Below, in pieces: positions 1 through 6,977 of a stretch of DNA of 54,717 bases (within the stretch, counting starts at the first letter, position 1; each line of letters opens with the position of its first letter). Source of the DNA: DASUGM01 sp036274055 (GTDB lineage Bacteria; Acidobacteriota; Vicinamibacteria; Vicinamibacterales; SCN-69-37); NCBI GenBank assembly GCA_036274055.1, contig DASUGM010000047.1, positions 1 to 54,717 on the forward strand, in the 5' to 3' direction. The position numbers were made by a program, and so were the translations under genes. The notes beneath the pieces were generated by a model. It did no database searches. It saw only the letters and a list, made by a program, of their open reading frames with translations, and was not told the origin of the DNA.

Positions 1-1
1 C

Positions 2-166
2 TATCGCGGCGCCGCGGCTCGCGCCGCGGCGGCGGATGGCAGCGGTCTCGGGCTCTCAATCGCTCGCGCGATCGTGGCGTCGCATGGCGGCGAGATCGAC
101 ATCGCGGACACACCGCCGGGAGGCGGTTGCCACATGCGGGCGACGTTGCCGCTGCTCTCCTCTTAG
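2..166 (+). CDS. Histidine kinase, C-terminal fragment (cut by window edge)
   Basis: Only the last 54 codons are present. They hold the end of a GHKL ATPase domain: the G2 box reads DGSGLGLSIARAIV, followed by ASHGGEI and a short beta strand ending at a TAG stop. This is the ATP-binding part of a sensor histidine kinase that would phosphorylate a response regulator. The sensor and dimerisation domains lie outside the window, so the signal cannot be named. Its stop codon overlaps the stop of the convergent DinB-like gene, so no terminator separates them. Confidence 0.75.
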   Translation, partial: YRGAAARAAAADGSGLGLSIARAIVASHGGEIDIADTPPGGGCHMRATLPLLSS

Positions 167-726
167 CGTGGCCGCGACGACGGCGGCACCAATCCCTTCA
201 TCCGGAAATAGGTGACGAGATTGCCGTAGTGTTCGTTGACGTGACCGATCTGGCTCAGCAGAACCTGCGCGCGGGACTCCTGCGAACCGCCGAAGGGAGC
301 GGTCACGGTCTCGGCCAGCTTGGCGTCGGTCATGGCGGTGAATGCCGCGTCGCAGTAGGTGAGGGAGTCGGTCAACGCCTTGTTGATCGCGATGCGCGTG
401 GTGGCGCTCTTCTCGTACTCGTCCTCCGCATGCGGTGTTTTCTCGCCGCGCGCGGCCGCGCAGAAGACGTAGTTCGCGCCGGCGAGATGCGCGAGGATCT
501 GGCCGAAGCTGCGGACGGTGTCCACCGGCTTGTAGCCGTAATTCGCCTCCGGCATGAACTCAGCTGACTCGGCGACGTTGCGCTTCGCTTCGTTCCACGA
601 GCGCTGAATCGAGCGCGCCACCGGAGCTGCGCTCTGAGCCGCGGTTTGCGCGCCAGGCGAAGTCGTGAACGCGACGCCGACGCCAACGGCGCACAACGCC
701 ACGGTGAGCAGGACCGAACGTGTCAT
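163..726 (-). CDS. DinB-like four-helix protein with signal peptide
   Basis: The 187-residue protein starts with a signal peptide (MTRSVLLTVALCAVGVGVAF) and continues as an alpha-helical DinB/YfiT-like fold. Typical cues are the segment SFGQILAHLAG and the C-terminal IGHVNEHYGNL, whose histidines match the usual metal-ligand positions. Family members are metal-binding helical-bundle proteins, some of them thiol-dependent transferases; the substrate here is unknown. The ATG at 726 is chosen because GGGAGG lies about 6 bases upstream and the signal peptide starts there; an ATG at 759 would add 11 residues with no such support. Export to the periplasm is inferred. Confidence 0.75.
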   Translation of the reverse strand: MTRSVLLTVALCAVGVGVAFTTSPGAQTAAQSAAPVARSIQRSWNEAKRNVAESAEFMPEANYGYKPVDTVRSFGQILAHLAGANYVFCAAARGEKTPHAEDEYEKSATTRIAINKALTDSLTYCDAAFTAMTDAKLAETVTAPFGGSQESRAQVLLSQIGHVNEHYGNLVTYFRMKGLVPPSSRPR

Positions 727-782
727 CGAAGCCTCCCGGGAACGGCCGCATGCTAGCACGCGGTCGCCCCCGGGGCTGCCGA

Positions 783-2327
783 TTATCGACCGCGGGTCCG
801 AATCGTGAACTCGGTGCCGCGACTCAGTTCTGAAGCGTTCGGCCCGTCAATGAACACGGTCGCCGCGCCGCCGCCGCCGCCGAGCACCGCGCCAATCGCC
901 GCGCCCTTGCCGCCGCCGGCGATGGCGCCGATGATCGCCCCGACCGCGGCGCCGATGGCGCCACGCTGGATGGCATCGTCACGCTGATTGGAATCCCGCG
1001 TCTGCTCGCCGTCGAAGGTGATGTCGCGGCCGTTCGGGCCGACGACGCGCTCGATGTCGCCGTCGAAGTCGGCGCTGCGACCGTTGCGGAGCCGGATGCG
1101 ATCGAAGCCGACCGACAGGCCGGTGCGGTTGTCGTCGCGAGTCGCCTGGGCGATCACGTAGCCTTCGATAACCGCGCCTTCCCATTCGGCGCGTGGCGCG
1201 TTGCGCACGGTCATCGTCACCCGGTCATCCTCGCGCGCGGAGCGGAGATTGACCGACTGATCCAGCGTTGCGACCAGGGTCGTGCCCTCCGGAACCGCAA
1301 ACGTTTGGTTCGCCCGAGCCGCGGCGCGGCCGCCGCTGTTCTCGTTGTAGAGCGACCAGTCTGGCGCGTCCGCCGTGCGCCGATACGTGGTTTGAATGGT
1401 GACCGGCTGACGGAGCGCGTCGTTATACAGGCGGCGCGTCACGCGGAGGGACTGCCCGTTGGCGATCGGCTCGAACGTCACCGCGAAGTCGCTGTTGTTG
1501 GCGCCGCTGGTCCGGACCTCGAGCTGGTCGCCGTAGATCGACGCTCGTGTGGTCACTTGACGTCCGGCGGCGCCGGTTTCGGTGTGCGACTGACCATCGG
1601 CAGTGAAGGTCAGCTGTGGTCCGCGCGTCGACGCGATCGTCACCTGCGATCCATTGCGATCGATGGCAATCCGATCAGGCGGGTCGAGACGATTTTCGAT
1701 CTGACGCTGCAATCGCGTCCGCTCCGCCGCGCTGACGCCCCGCAGCGCCGCCTGTCCGACGCTGACCGGGTTGTCGCTGCGCGCGGTGTCGATGGCATAG
1801 GTGCCGGTCCAGCGCGAGTAGACGCCGGCGGCCGGAACGTTCCAGAAAGTCGGGTTGCGCCAGTCGAAGTTCATGCTGTACGCGGACGCGAGGCGGTCCA
1901 GGTCGCGGCGCATCGTGGTCCACGTGTTCTGCACGCTCGTGTTGCGGGACTGGCGCGCCATCGCTTCGTCAACCAGCACCCCGCGCCGCAGGACTTCTTC
2001 GACATCCGTGCGCGTGGTCTCGCGCCGGACGATGTGGTCGTTGAGATGCAAGGCCGCTTCGGCGAGGTCTTCGACCAGATAGGCGACGTCGCCCTGCTGC
2101 GCACGATAGCCGTAGCCCCGCCCCTGCGACGCCGGGACCAGCCCGCGAAGCAGGCTGTCGGCGCTGGTTCGGATGCGGGTCAGAATCTGCTGCACCTCTC
2201 GGTCGTTGACGCGCGCGTCGAACTGGTCCCGGGTGTTGAACTGGGGCGCGTCAGGGCGCCTCGAGGCGCCGAGTGGCGCGGTGATGCACAGGCCGGCGGT
2301 AACCACAGCCGCGGTAAAACGTCTCAT
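783..2327 (-). CDS. Secreted protein with C-terminal glycine-zipper segment
   Basis: This 514-residue protein has an N-terminal signal peptide (MRRFTAAVVTAGLCITAPLG), a helical region around residues 35-165, a beta-rich centre, and a glycine-zipper stretch at about 456-495 (GAIGAAVGAIIGAIAGGGKG and onward). Glycine zippers are membrane-inserting or oligomerising segments found in envelope proteins. I do not recognise a named family for the whole protein. The ATG lies 6-7 bases after GGAGG, and that site overlaps the stop codon of the upstream gene (stop at 2331-2333), so translation is probably coupled to it. An envelope-associated role is inferred from signal and zipper only. Confidence 0.65.
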   Translation of the reverse strand: MRRFTAAVVTAGLCITAPLGASRRPDAPQFNTRDQFDARVNDREVQQILTRIRTSADSLLRGLVPASQGRGYGYRAQQGDVAYLVEDLAEAALHLNDHIVRRETTRTDVEEVLRRGVLVDEAMARQSRNTSVQNTWTTMRRDLDRLASAYSMNFDWRNPTFWNVPAAGVYSRWTGTYAIDTARSDNPVSVGQAALRGVSAAERTRLQRQIENRLDPPDRIAIDRNGSQVTIASTRGPQLTFTADGQSHTETGAAGRQVTTRASIYGDQLEVRTSGANNSDFAVTFEPIANGQSLRVTRRLYNDALRQPVTIQTTYRRTADAPDWSLYNENSGGRAAARANQTFAVPEGTTLVATLDQSVNLRSAREDDRVTMTVRNAPRAEWEGAVIEGYVIAQATRDDNRTGLSVGFDRIRLRNGRSADFDGDIERVVGPNGRDITFDGEQTRDSNQRDDAIQRGAIGAAVGAIIGAIAGGGKGAAIGAVLGGGGGAATVFIDGPNASELSRGTEFTIRTRGR

Positions 2328-2330
2328 GAT

Positions 2331-3344
2331 TCAGTCCTCCCTCGTGCGCAGTCCCTGCTGCGTCTTTTCTTTCAGCTTCCTGATGTAGCGCGCGCGATCG
2401 GACGGTGAGAACCCACCGGCCCGGAACGCGTCATCCAATTGTTTGTCGCTCAGTCGCGAGATCAGCGCGCACGTCCAGCGGACGTCTTCGAATGTCACCG
2501 CCTCAACGACGTGGTCGTAGATTCCGCGATAGTCGAAGTGCGGGCGGCCATCGTCGGACGCCAACAGCAACGGCTGGGACTCGAAGTCGTCGACGTCGTT
2601 GCGGCTGCCCTGGCCGAAGCCGCGAAGACGGAACCACTTGAGCAGCGTCGGATACGAGGTCTTGCCCAGCGACGCTCCCAGATCGCGGGCGACGTAGCGA
2701 CGCATCGGCAGCGTGCCGATCTGATCCCGCGTCGCAGCCGGCAGGAAGTCGTAGATCTTGTTGTTCGACGCCTTCCAGTCCCAGCTGTTCAGGATCAGAT
2801 TGGCGACGATGAGCCCGCCGAACGGACGGCTGCCGATGAATGGGTTCTCGTCCCACGCCCACACCCCCACTTCGCGTTCGAGGCTCGGGCGATCGGGCCG
2901 GAATCGGCCGCCGCTCTGCGGGCCCTCGGCGGAACCGGCGTCCTCTCCGGTGAGCGTCCACTGATCGACGTAGTGCGCGGGCGGTTGGTGATAGCCAATC
3001 GCCCAGAGAATCCGTGAGGCGGTCACCTCCGATTGCGCCTCGGGACCCTGCTTCACGTCCCAGGCGCGGCCGTTGTTGTCGCGCACGTCGAATCCGGGAC
3101 TGGTTCCGGTCCGATCGTGGGCGACGAACACAAATGGCTCGCGCGCCGGGACCAGCTCAGGGCCGCCCGGACCCAGGTACAGATCGCGTCGGGCGATGTC
3201 ATCCGGTGCCTGCCACAACTGCGCATGATCGGGCGGGGTCGCCGCGGGCGTCATCTCGCGCGCGCGCGCCGCGCACGCCGATTCGGCGCAGAGCACCAAC
3301 GCCGGCACCGCGGCCATCGCGAGCGCACGCGGAATCGTCGTCAT
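2331..3344 (-). CDS. Secreted protein with kinase-like motifs, function unknown
   Basis: The 337-residue protein starts with a hydrophobic export signal (MTTIPRALAMAAVPALVLCA). The rest contains, in order, a possible ATP lysine (K98 in WDVKQG), a possible helix-C glutamate (E102 or E106 in PEAQSEV), a segment DWKASNN (189-195) shaped like the kinase catalytic loop DxKxxN, and ARDLGASLG (219-227), like a DFG-type metal site at D221. The order and spacing suggest a divergent protein- or lipid-kinase fold; this is my inference from motifs. The C-terminus (LSDKQLDDAFRAGG and onward) is helical. The ATG at 3344 is preferred over the longer reading frame because the signal begins there. It is the first gene of a two-gene operon with the glycine-zipper protein. 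Confidence 0.6.
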   Translation of the reverse strand: MTTIPRALAMAAVPALVLCAESACAARAREMTPAATPPDHAQLWQAPDDIARRDLYLGPGGPELVPAREPFVFVAHDRTGTSPGFDVRDNNGRAWDVKQGPEAQSEVTASRILWAIGYHQPPAHYVDQWTLTGEDAGSAEGPQSGGRFRPDRPSLEREVGVWAWDENPFIGSRPFGGLIVANLILNSWDWKASNNKIYDFLPAATRDQIGTLPMRRYVARDLGASLGKTSYPTLLKWFRLRGFGQGSRNDVDDFESQPLLLASDDGRPHFDYRGIYDHVVEAVTFEDVRWTCALISRLSDKQLDDAFRAGGFSPSDRARYIRKLKEKTQQGLRTRED

Positions 3345-3424
3345 ACCCGACACGAGTGCAAAGGGAGGACCACCGCGGCACCGCGCGCGGCGCCGCCTCG
3401 ATGTCCTACAAATGGTGCGGCAGG

Positions 3425-3453
3425 GTGAGAAGTACGGCACGTGCGGTTAGAAT
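3425..3453 (+). promoter_or_regulatory. Promoter candidate for the aminotransferase, leaderless geometry
   Basis: GTGAGA at 3425-3430, a 17-base spacer and TAGAAT at 3448-3453 form a plausible -35/-10 pair. The expected start of transcription, 6-7 bases after the -10, falls on the GTG start at 3460. No ribosome binding site lies in between. Confidence 0.4.
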
Positions 3454-3459
3454 CCGGGC

Positions 3460-4599
3460 GTGCATCTCGAGCCTTTTCTCCTCGAACGGTGGATGACGCG
3501 TCATGAAACGAACGTCCGTTACGACATCGCGGAAAGCGGCATCCTGCCGCTGTCGTTGAACGATCTGTTGGCGTTCGAGGATCTGGACGACCAGCCGGCG
3601 ACGCTCGAGCGGCTGCTCGAATTGCCGCTCGGCTACAGCGAGGCCCGCGGGACGGCGACGCTGCGCGGCATGCTCGCCGGCACCTACGCGCGCGGCGACG
3701 CTGAGCACATCCTGGTGACGACCGGCGCCATCGAAGCGAACTTTCTGCTGTTCAACGTGCTGCTCGAGGCCGGCGACCACGTCATCGCGCCGTATCCGGC
3801 GTATCAGCAGCTCTACAGCGTGCCGCGCGCGATCGGATGCGAAGTCTCGCTGTGGAAGGTCGGCCCGGAGACCGGCTATCGCTATGACATCGACGCGCTC
3901 GAACGGATGCTGACGCCCCGGACGCGCGTCGTTGTTGTCAACACCCCGCACAATCCCACCGGGACGATGATGTCGCCCGAAGACGCGCGGCGGGTCTACG
4001 ATTTGGCCGCCTCCGTCGGCGCGACCGTGATTGGCGACGAGGCGTACCGCTGGCTGGCGGTGCCTGACGGCTCGCCGTTCGCGCCGCCGATGTTCGATCT
4101 GGGCGCGCGTGGCATCAGCGTCGGGACGCTGTCGAAGCCGTTCGGTTTGCCCGGGCTGCGCATCGGCTGGATCGCCGGGCCGCCCGACCTGATCCAGCGG
4201 TGCTGGAGCCTGCGCGACTACATCACGCTCAGCCCCGGCAAGCTCAACGACGCCCTGGCGTGCCTGGCGCTGAAGCATCGCGACAAGATCGTCGATCGCA
4301 ACACCGAGATCATTCGCGAGAACCTCGGCCGCGCCAGCGAGTGGATCGCCGAACGCCCGTACCTCTCGTGGACGCCGCCGCGCGGCGGCCTGCTGGCGCT
4401 GGTCAAGTACGATCTCCCGATCGACTCGCTGACGCTCGCCGATAAGCTCGCGATGGAGTACAGCGTGATGCTCGCGCCGGGATCCGCGTTCGGCTACGAG
4501 CACCACCTGCGACTGGGCATTGGCCAGCAGCCGGGGGTATTTGCCACCGGATTAAACGAGGCGGGCAAGTGCTTCGAGGAGCTGCGCGGGTCAACTTGA
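3460..4599 (+). CDS. PLP-dependent aminotransferase, class I/II fold
   Basis: The 379-residue protein has the fold-type I aminotransferase layout: TTGAIEA (87-93, phosphate contacts), NTPHNPTG (161-168), D193 in IGDEAYRW (cofactor ring), the Schiff-base lysine K226 in TLSKPFGLPGLR, and HLRLGIG near the C-terminus with a candidate substrate-carboxylate arginine. The amino-group donor and acceptor cannot be told from the sequence. The start is a GTG placed exactly 6 bases after TAGAAT (3448-3453), which suggests a leaderless message. The gene stands alone; its stop codon lies inside the following heptad repeat. Confidence 0.85.
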   Translation: MHLEPFLLERWMTRHETNVRYDIAESGILPLSLNDLLAFEDLDDQPATLERLLELPLGYSEARGTATLRGMLAGTYARGDAEHILVTTGAIEANFLLFNVLLEAGDHVIAPYPAYQQLYSVPRAIGCEVSLWKVGPETGYRYDIDALERMLTPRTRVVVVNTPHNPTGTMMSPEDARRVYDLAASVGATVIGDEAYRWLAVPDGSPFAPPMFDLGARGISVGTLSKPFGLPGLRIGWIAGPPDLIQRCWSLRDYITLSPGKLNDALACLALKHRDKIVDRNTEIIRENLGRASEWIAERPYLSWTPPRGGLLALVKYDLPIDSLTLADKLAMEYSVMLAPGSAFGYEHHLRLGIGQQPGVFATGLNEAGKCFEELRGST

Positions 4600-4682
4600 A
4601 ACTTCAAACTCGAAACTCAAAACTCCGGACTCGGCCTGCCGGCTCCGGCAAGTTTCGAGTTTGGAGTTTCGAGTTTTAAGTT
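4593..4682. repeat. Heptad repeat, locus A: inverted arms, likely terminator
   Basis: Both arms are 7-base units of the type AACTYNA. The left arm reads AACTTGA, AACTTCA, AACTCGA, AACTCAA, AACTCCG; the right arm, on the other strand, reads AACTTAA, AACTCGA, AACTCCA, AACTCGA, AACTTGC. Together they can fold into an imperfect hairpin of about 35 bp with a GC-rich centre (CGGCCTGCCGG). It starts inside the last codons of the aminotransferase and ends 17 bases before the tRNA, so terminating the upstream message is a reasonable role. It belongs to a set of loci sharing the 7-base period. Confidence 0.7.
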
Positions 4683-4699
4683 ACGATCATCAGTTCGGA

Positions 4700-4774
4700 G
4701 GGCCGCTAGCTCAGTGGTAGAGCACCTGGCTTTTAACCAGAGGGTCGATGGTTCGATCCCATCGCGGCCCACCA
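4700..4774 (+). tRNA. trnK: tRNA-Lys (anticodon TTT), CCA encoded
   Basis: A full cloverleaf can be drawn: acceptor GGGCCGC pairs with GCGGCCC, the D arm is GCTCAGTGGTAGAGC, the anticodon loop is CTTTTAA with anticodon TTT on a CCTGG/CCAGA stem (one mismatch at its base), and the T arm is GATGG-TTCGATC-CCATC. Discriminator A and CCA are encoded at 4771-4774. The wobble U34 of this tRNA is a target of MnmA, which is also in the window. Confidence 0.95.
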
Positions 4775-4838
4775 TCCTTCGCTCACGCGAGCTGCCGCCG
4801 AAGCGTGAGCTTCGGCTCGGCGAGCCAGGCGAAGGATG
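4773..4838. repeat. Palindromic repeat directly abutting the tRNA 3' end
   Basis: The outer arms are CATCCTTCGC (4773-4782) and GCGAAGGATG (4829-4838), a perfect 10-bp inverted repeat. An inner perfect 8-bp pair is GCTCACGC (4781-4788) with GCGTGAGC (4803-4810). The outer left arm includes the last two bases of the tRNA CCA, so the element begins at the tRNA end with no spacer. It could act as processing signal or terminator for the tRNA, or be a dispersed palindromic element. A second, smaller inverted pair, GGTAGAT (4946-4952) and ATCTACC (4962-4968), lies further on. The rest of 4839-5006 shows nothing I recognise. Confidence 0.6.
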
Positions 4839-5006
4839 TCGCGCCGTAGCGGCATAGCCGCGAAGGCGGACCTCGCTATCTCAAGAGTTGCCACGAGCGG
4901 TGAGCGTAGACTCTGCAGAAACTAGACTCGTCGTCGGCTGCGTGCGGTAGATCCCGGGCGAATCTACCACCCGGCCCTCGGCACCTCTCTTGCTCCGCCT
5001 CTCTCG

Positions 5007-5255
5007 GTGGAGAGTAAAAGATTCGTCTATGTTCTCACGAACTCGGACGCCAATTTCTATGTAGGACTCACCTCGAACGTGTCCGCGAGAGTCTCGCAGC
5101 ACAACAGTGGTCGCTGTCCGCACACCGCACCGCGGCGACCCTGGAGGGTTCACGTCGTCCTCGAATTCCCTGATGAGGCTCGGGCAATCCGGTTCGAGCG
5201 GTACCTGAAGTCTGGTTCAGGCCGCGCTTTCGCCAAGCGTCACTTTGACAGTTGA
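5007..5255 (+). CDS. Small GIY-YIG domain nuclease
   Basis: The 82-residue protein is a minimal GIY-YIG domain. The two motif strands read FVYVLTN and FYVGLTSN, followed by ARVSQHNSG, TAPRRPWRVHVV, and the conserved glutamate in AIRFERYLKSGSG (the usual metal-binding Glu). The domain is complete in length for the small family of predicted endonucleases; a biological substrate is not known. Start is GTG with no clear ribosome binding site. It sits after a tRNA and a palindromic repeat, and its 3' end runs into a perfect 14-bp hairpin. Confidence 0.85.
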   Translation: MESKRFVYVLTNSDANFYVGLTSNVSARVSQHNSGRCPHTAPRRPWRVHVVLEFPDEARAIRFERYLKSGSGRAFAKRHFDS

Positions 5256-5270
5256 GAGTGACGCTTGGCG
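5231..5270. terminator. Perfect 14-bp hairpin at the end of the GIY-YIG gene
   Basis: CGCCAAGCGTCACT (5231-5244) and AGTGACGCTTGGCG (5257-5270) are exact reverse complements around a 12-base loop. The left arm encodes the last residues of the nuclease and the stop codon lies in the loop. There is no T-tract, so it is either a Rho-assisted or bidirectional stop (the next gene is convergent) or a repeat element. Confidence 0.6.
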
Positions 5271-5306
5271 TCAACACCTAACGCGCCGGTCGACGACGCT
5301 CAGTTC

Positions 5307-5705
5307 TCAGCAGTAATCGCCCCGGCACGTCGGCGGCGGCGTCGTGGCGTCGACCGAGACTGCCCCGATCATCGTCGGGTGCAGCTCGCAGTGGTAGTTC
5401 GTGCCGTCGGCGGGCATCCGAAACGCCGCGCTCGTTCCACCTGGCTGAATCGTTCCCCAATCGACCGACAGATCGTTCAGGCGCACGCGGTGCGCCACCG
5501 AGTCGTTGTTGCGGAAAACGACCATGCGGCCCGCGGCAATGGCGGGGTTCGGATTGAACGAGGTGTTACCGCGGTCGCCGACGATCGAGACGGTGACCTG
5601 GTCAGAATTTGGCGTTGGCGACGGACCGGCGGAACTGCCGCCGCAATTCAGGGTAAACGCCACGGCGAGGCCGGCCGCGGCCATTCTCAAACGAACCAGT
5701 CGCAT
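5307..5705 (-). CDS. Plastocyanin-like cupredoxin lipoprotein
   Basis: The 132-residue protein has a signal ending at a cysteine (C21 in FTLNCGGSS; the N before Cys is not canonical for a lipobox) and one cupredoxin domain. Type-1 copper ligands are visible: H72 in SVAHRV, then C106, H109 and M112 in YHCELHPTM. It should carry electrons or bind copper outside the cytoplasmic membrane. The C-terminus adds a short tail with two more cysteines (TCRGDYC). The start is supported by AAAGGAG about 8 bases upstream. Confidence 0.85.
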   Translation of the reverse strand: MRLVRLRMAAAGLAVAFTLNCGGSSAGPSPTPNSDQVTVSIVGDRGNTSFNPNPAIAAGRMVVFRNNDSVAHRVRLNDLSVDWGTIQPGGTSAAFRMPADGTNYHCELHPTMIGAVSVDATTPPPTCRGDYC

Positions 5706-5734
5706 GCTGTCGCTCCTTTATCGGTGCCGACAGC
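5706..5734 (-). promoter_or_regulatory. Hairpin displaying the cupredoxin ribosome binding site in its loop
   Basis: GCTGTCG (5706-5712) and CGACAGC (5728-5734) are perfect 7-bp inverted arms directly next to the cupredoxin ATG. In the mRNA the 15-base loop contains AAAGGAG, the ribosome binding site. The arrangement could modulate translation, but no regulator is visible. Confidence 0.4.
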
Positions 5735-5828
5735 TGCTTCAGCAACCTTGGTGCCACCGCCATCGGCTGTGTTTGCGTAACAGCGGCCGCGCGGTGCTTA
5801 CCGATTTCGAAAGGACTTTCGCGGCACG

Positions 5829-6884
5829 TCAGCGCCCGCCGGCTCGAGCGCGGAACTGCGCCGGGCTGATGCCCTCCCGCCGCCGGAAGGCGGCATACAA
5901 CGCCGAGCGTGACCCGAACCCCGCGGCGGCACCGATGCCCTCGATCGTGTAGCCCTCCGCTTCCGGGAGTTGCAACTGCGCCTTGACGTCTTCGACGCGA
6001 AGCTGCGTGATCAGTTCGTGGAACGACGTGGACGCAAAGCGGTTGAGGACCTCTGATACCTGGTGCGGCGAGGCGTCCACCGCGACCGCGAGCCGGCCGA
6101 GCGTCAGCGCGGGCTCCGCAAACAGCCGTTGCTCCCGCAACACCCGATCGATGCGCGCGATCAACGCGGCCGCCGCCGCGGCGTCGACGGCGGACTTCTC
6201 GTAGCGCGGCCCGGCTGGCGCGAGCAAGCCGTCGCGGCCGGCGCCGAAGGCGCGCGACGCCACGCGCGCCACCAGCGCCAGAAATCCAACGCTGACGACG
6301 ACCGGGACGATGGCGCGGATTGCCGGCGTGCTGGCGAACAGCATCCGTGTGATCTGTGCGGCGTTGAGCAGGATCAGAAAGGCGACCAGCCACAGCGGCG
6401 GTACCAGTTGGCTACCGCTGGCCACCGCGCGCCCGGAACCTGAAGAAGAGACCGCGGCGATCGTGCACAGTGCGGTGAACGCGACCAGGATCGGCAGCAT
6501 CCAACTGAAGGGAATGGCGCCCTCCCCGGTCGCGATCTGGCGTGCAACCGCCATGGCGAGATATGCCGGCGCGCCCAGCCACAGCGCCCATGGCCGACGC
6601 GCACGTCCCGGCGACGATCCCGCCGCGCGAAGGTAGAGATAAAGGAGGGGATACGTGCTCAGCCCGAGCAGGTTGATCGCGTGGTTGACGATCGGCGTCG
6701 GCGGCAGGATCCCGACCAGTCGCGCGCTGATGATCGCGCCAATCGCCGCGAGGCCGACCAGCGCGCCGCCCAGGTAGCGAGCAGCCGCGGTCCGCTTGGG
6801 CAGCGGCCAGATCAAGGGGACGCCCAGCATCAGCCCCACGGCGGAGCCAGCCAGGCCGACGGTGGCGAGTTCGAGAGTGCCCAT
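5829..6884 (-). CDS. Membrane-anchored AraC-family transcriptional regulator
   Basis: The 351-residue protein has about seven hydrophobic helices in its first 230 residues, then a cytoplasmic linker and a C-terminal AraC-type double helix-turn-helix (LTLGRLAVAVDASPHQVSEV; TIEGIGAAAGFGSRSALYAA; ISPAQFRA). Such proteins sense a signal at the membrane and bind DNA directly. The ATG at 6884 is chosen because the first membrane helix begins there; upstream residues to 6983 look non-coding and would overlap the divergent gene. It is divergent from a D-aminoacylase, the most likely regulatory target, and a candidate operator lies between them. The downstream cupredoxin is in the same direction, 123 bases away. 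Confidence 0.85.
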   Translation of the reverse strand: MGTLELATVGLAGSAVGLMLGVPLIWPLPKRTAAARYLGGALVGLAAIGAIISARLVGILPPTPIVNHAINLLGLSTYPLLYLYLRAAGSSPGRARRPWALWLGAPAYLAMAVARQIATGEGAIPFSWMLPILVAFTALCTIAAVSSSGSGRAVASGSQLVPPLWLVAFLILLNAAQITRMLFASTPAIRAIVPVVVSVGFLALVARVASRAFGAGRDGLLAPAGPRYEKSAVDAAAAAALIARIDRVLREQRLFAEPALTLGRLAVAVDASPHQVSEVLNRFASTSFHELITQLRVEDVKAQLQLPEAEGYTIEGIGAAAGFGSRSALYAAFRRREGISPAQFRARAGGR

Positions 6885-6893
6885 CGTCTTGTC

Positions 6894-6966
6894 CAGACGT
6901 GAAATCTGTCCGTGCCGTTCGGCCAGCACACGAATGCCGCATCGTTCGGCCAGCCTGTGACGTCTG
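6894..6966. promoter_or_regulatory. Candidate AraC operator: two 12-bp direct repeats
   Basis: CGTTCGGCCAGC occurs twice, at 6916-6927 and 6943-6954, 27 bases apart, in the 93-base region between the divergent regulator and D-aminoacylase. AraC-family proteins bind direct repeats. The region is also framed by an inverted pair, CAGACGT (6894-6900) and ACGTCTG (6960-6966). No clear -10 or -35 was assigned. Confidence 0.5.
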
Positions 6967-6977
6967 ACCCAGGCAAC

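Noticed and set aside
1305..2408. A 367-codon open frame on plus opposite the glycine-zipper gene
   Set aside because: Antisense low-complexity sequence; the minus gene has a signal peptide and ribosome binding site.
3406..4506. A 366-codon open frame on minus opposite the aminotransferase
   Set aside because: Shadow of a gene with an intact PLP site; no start signal and no fold.
4700..5270. A tRNA-integrated genomic island or prophage
   Set aside because: No integrase, no direct repeat of the tRNA 3' end and no composition change were seen; the flanks are ordinary genes.
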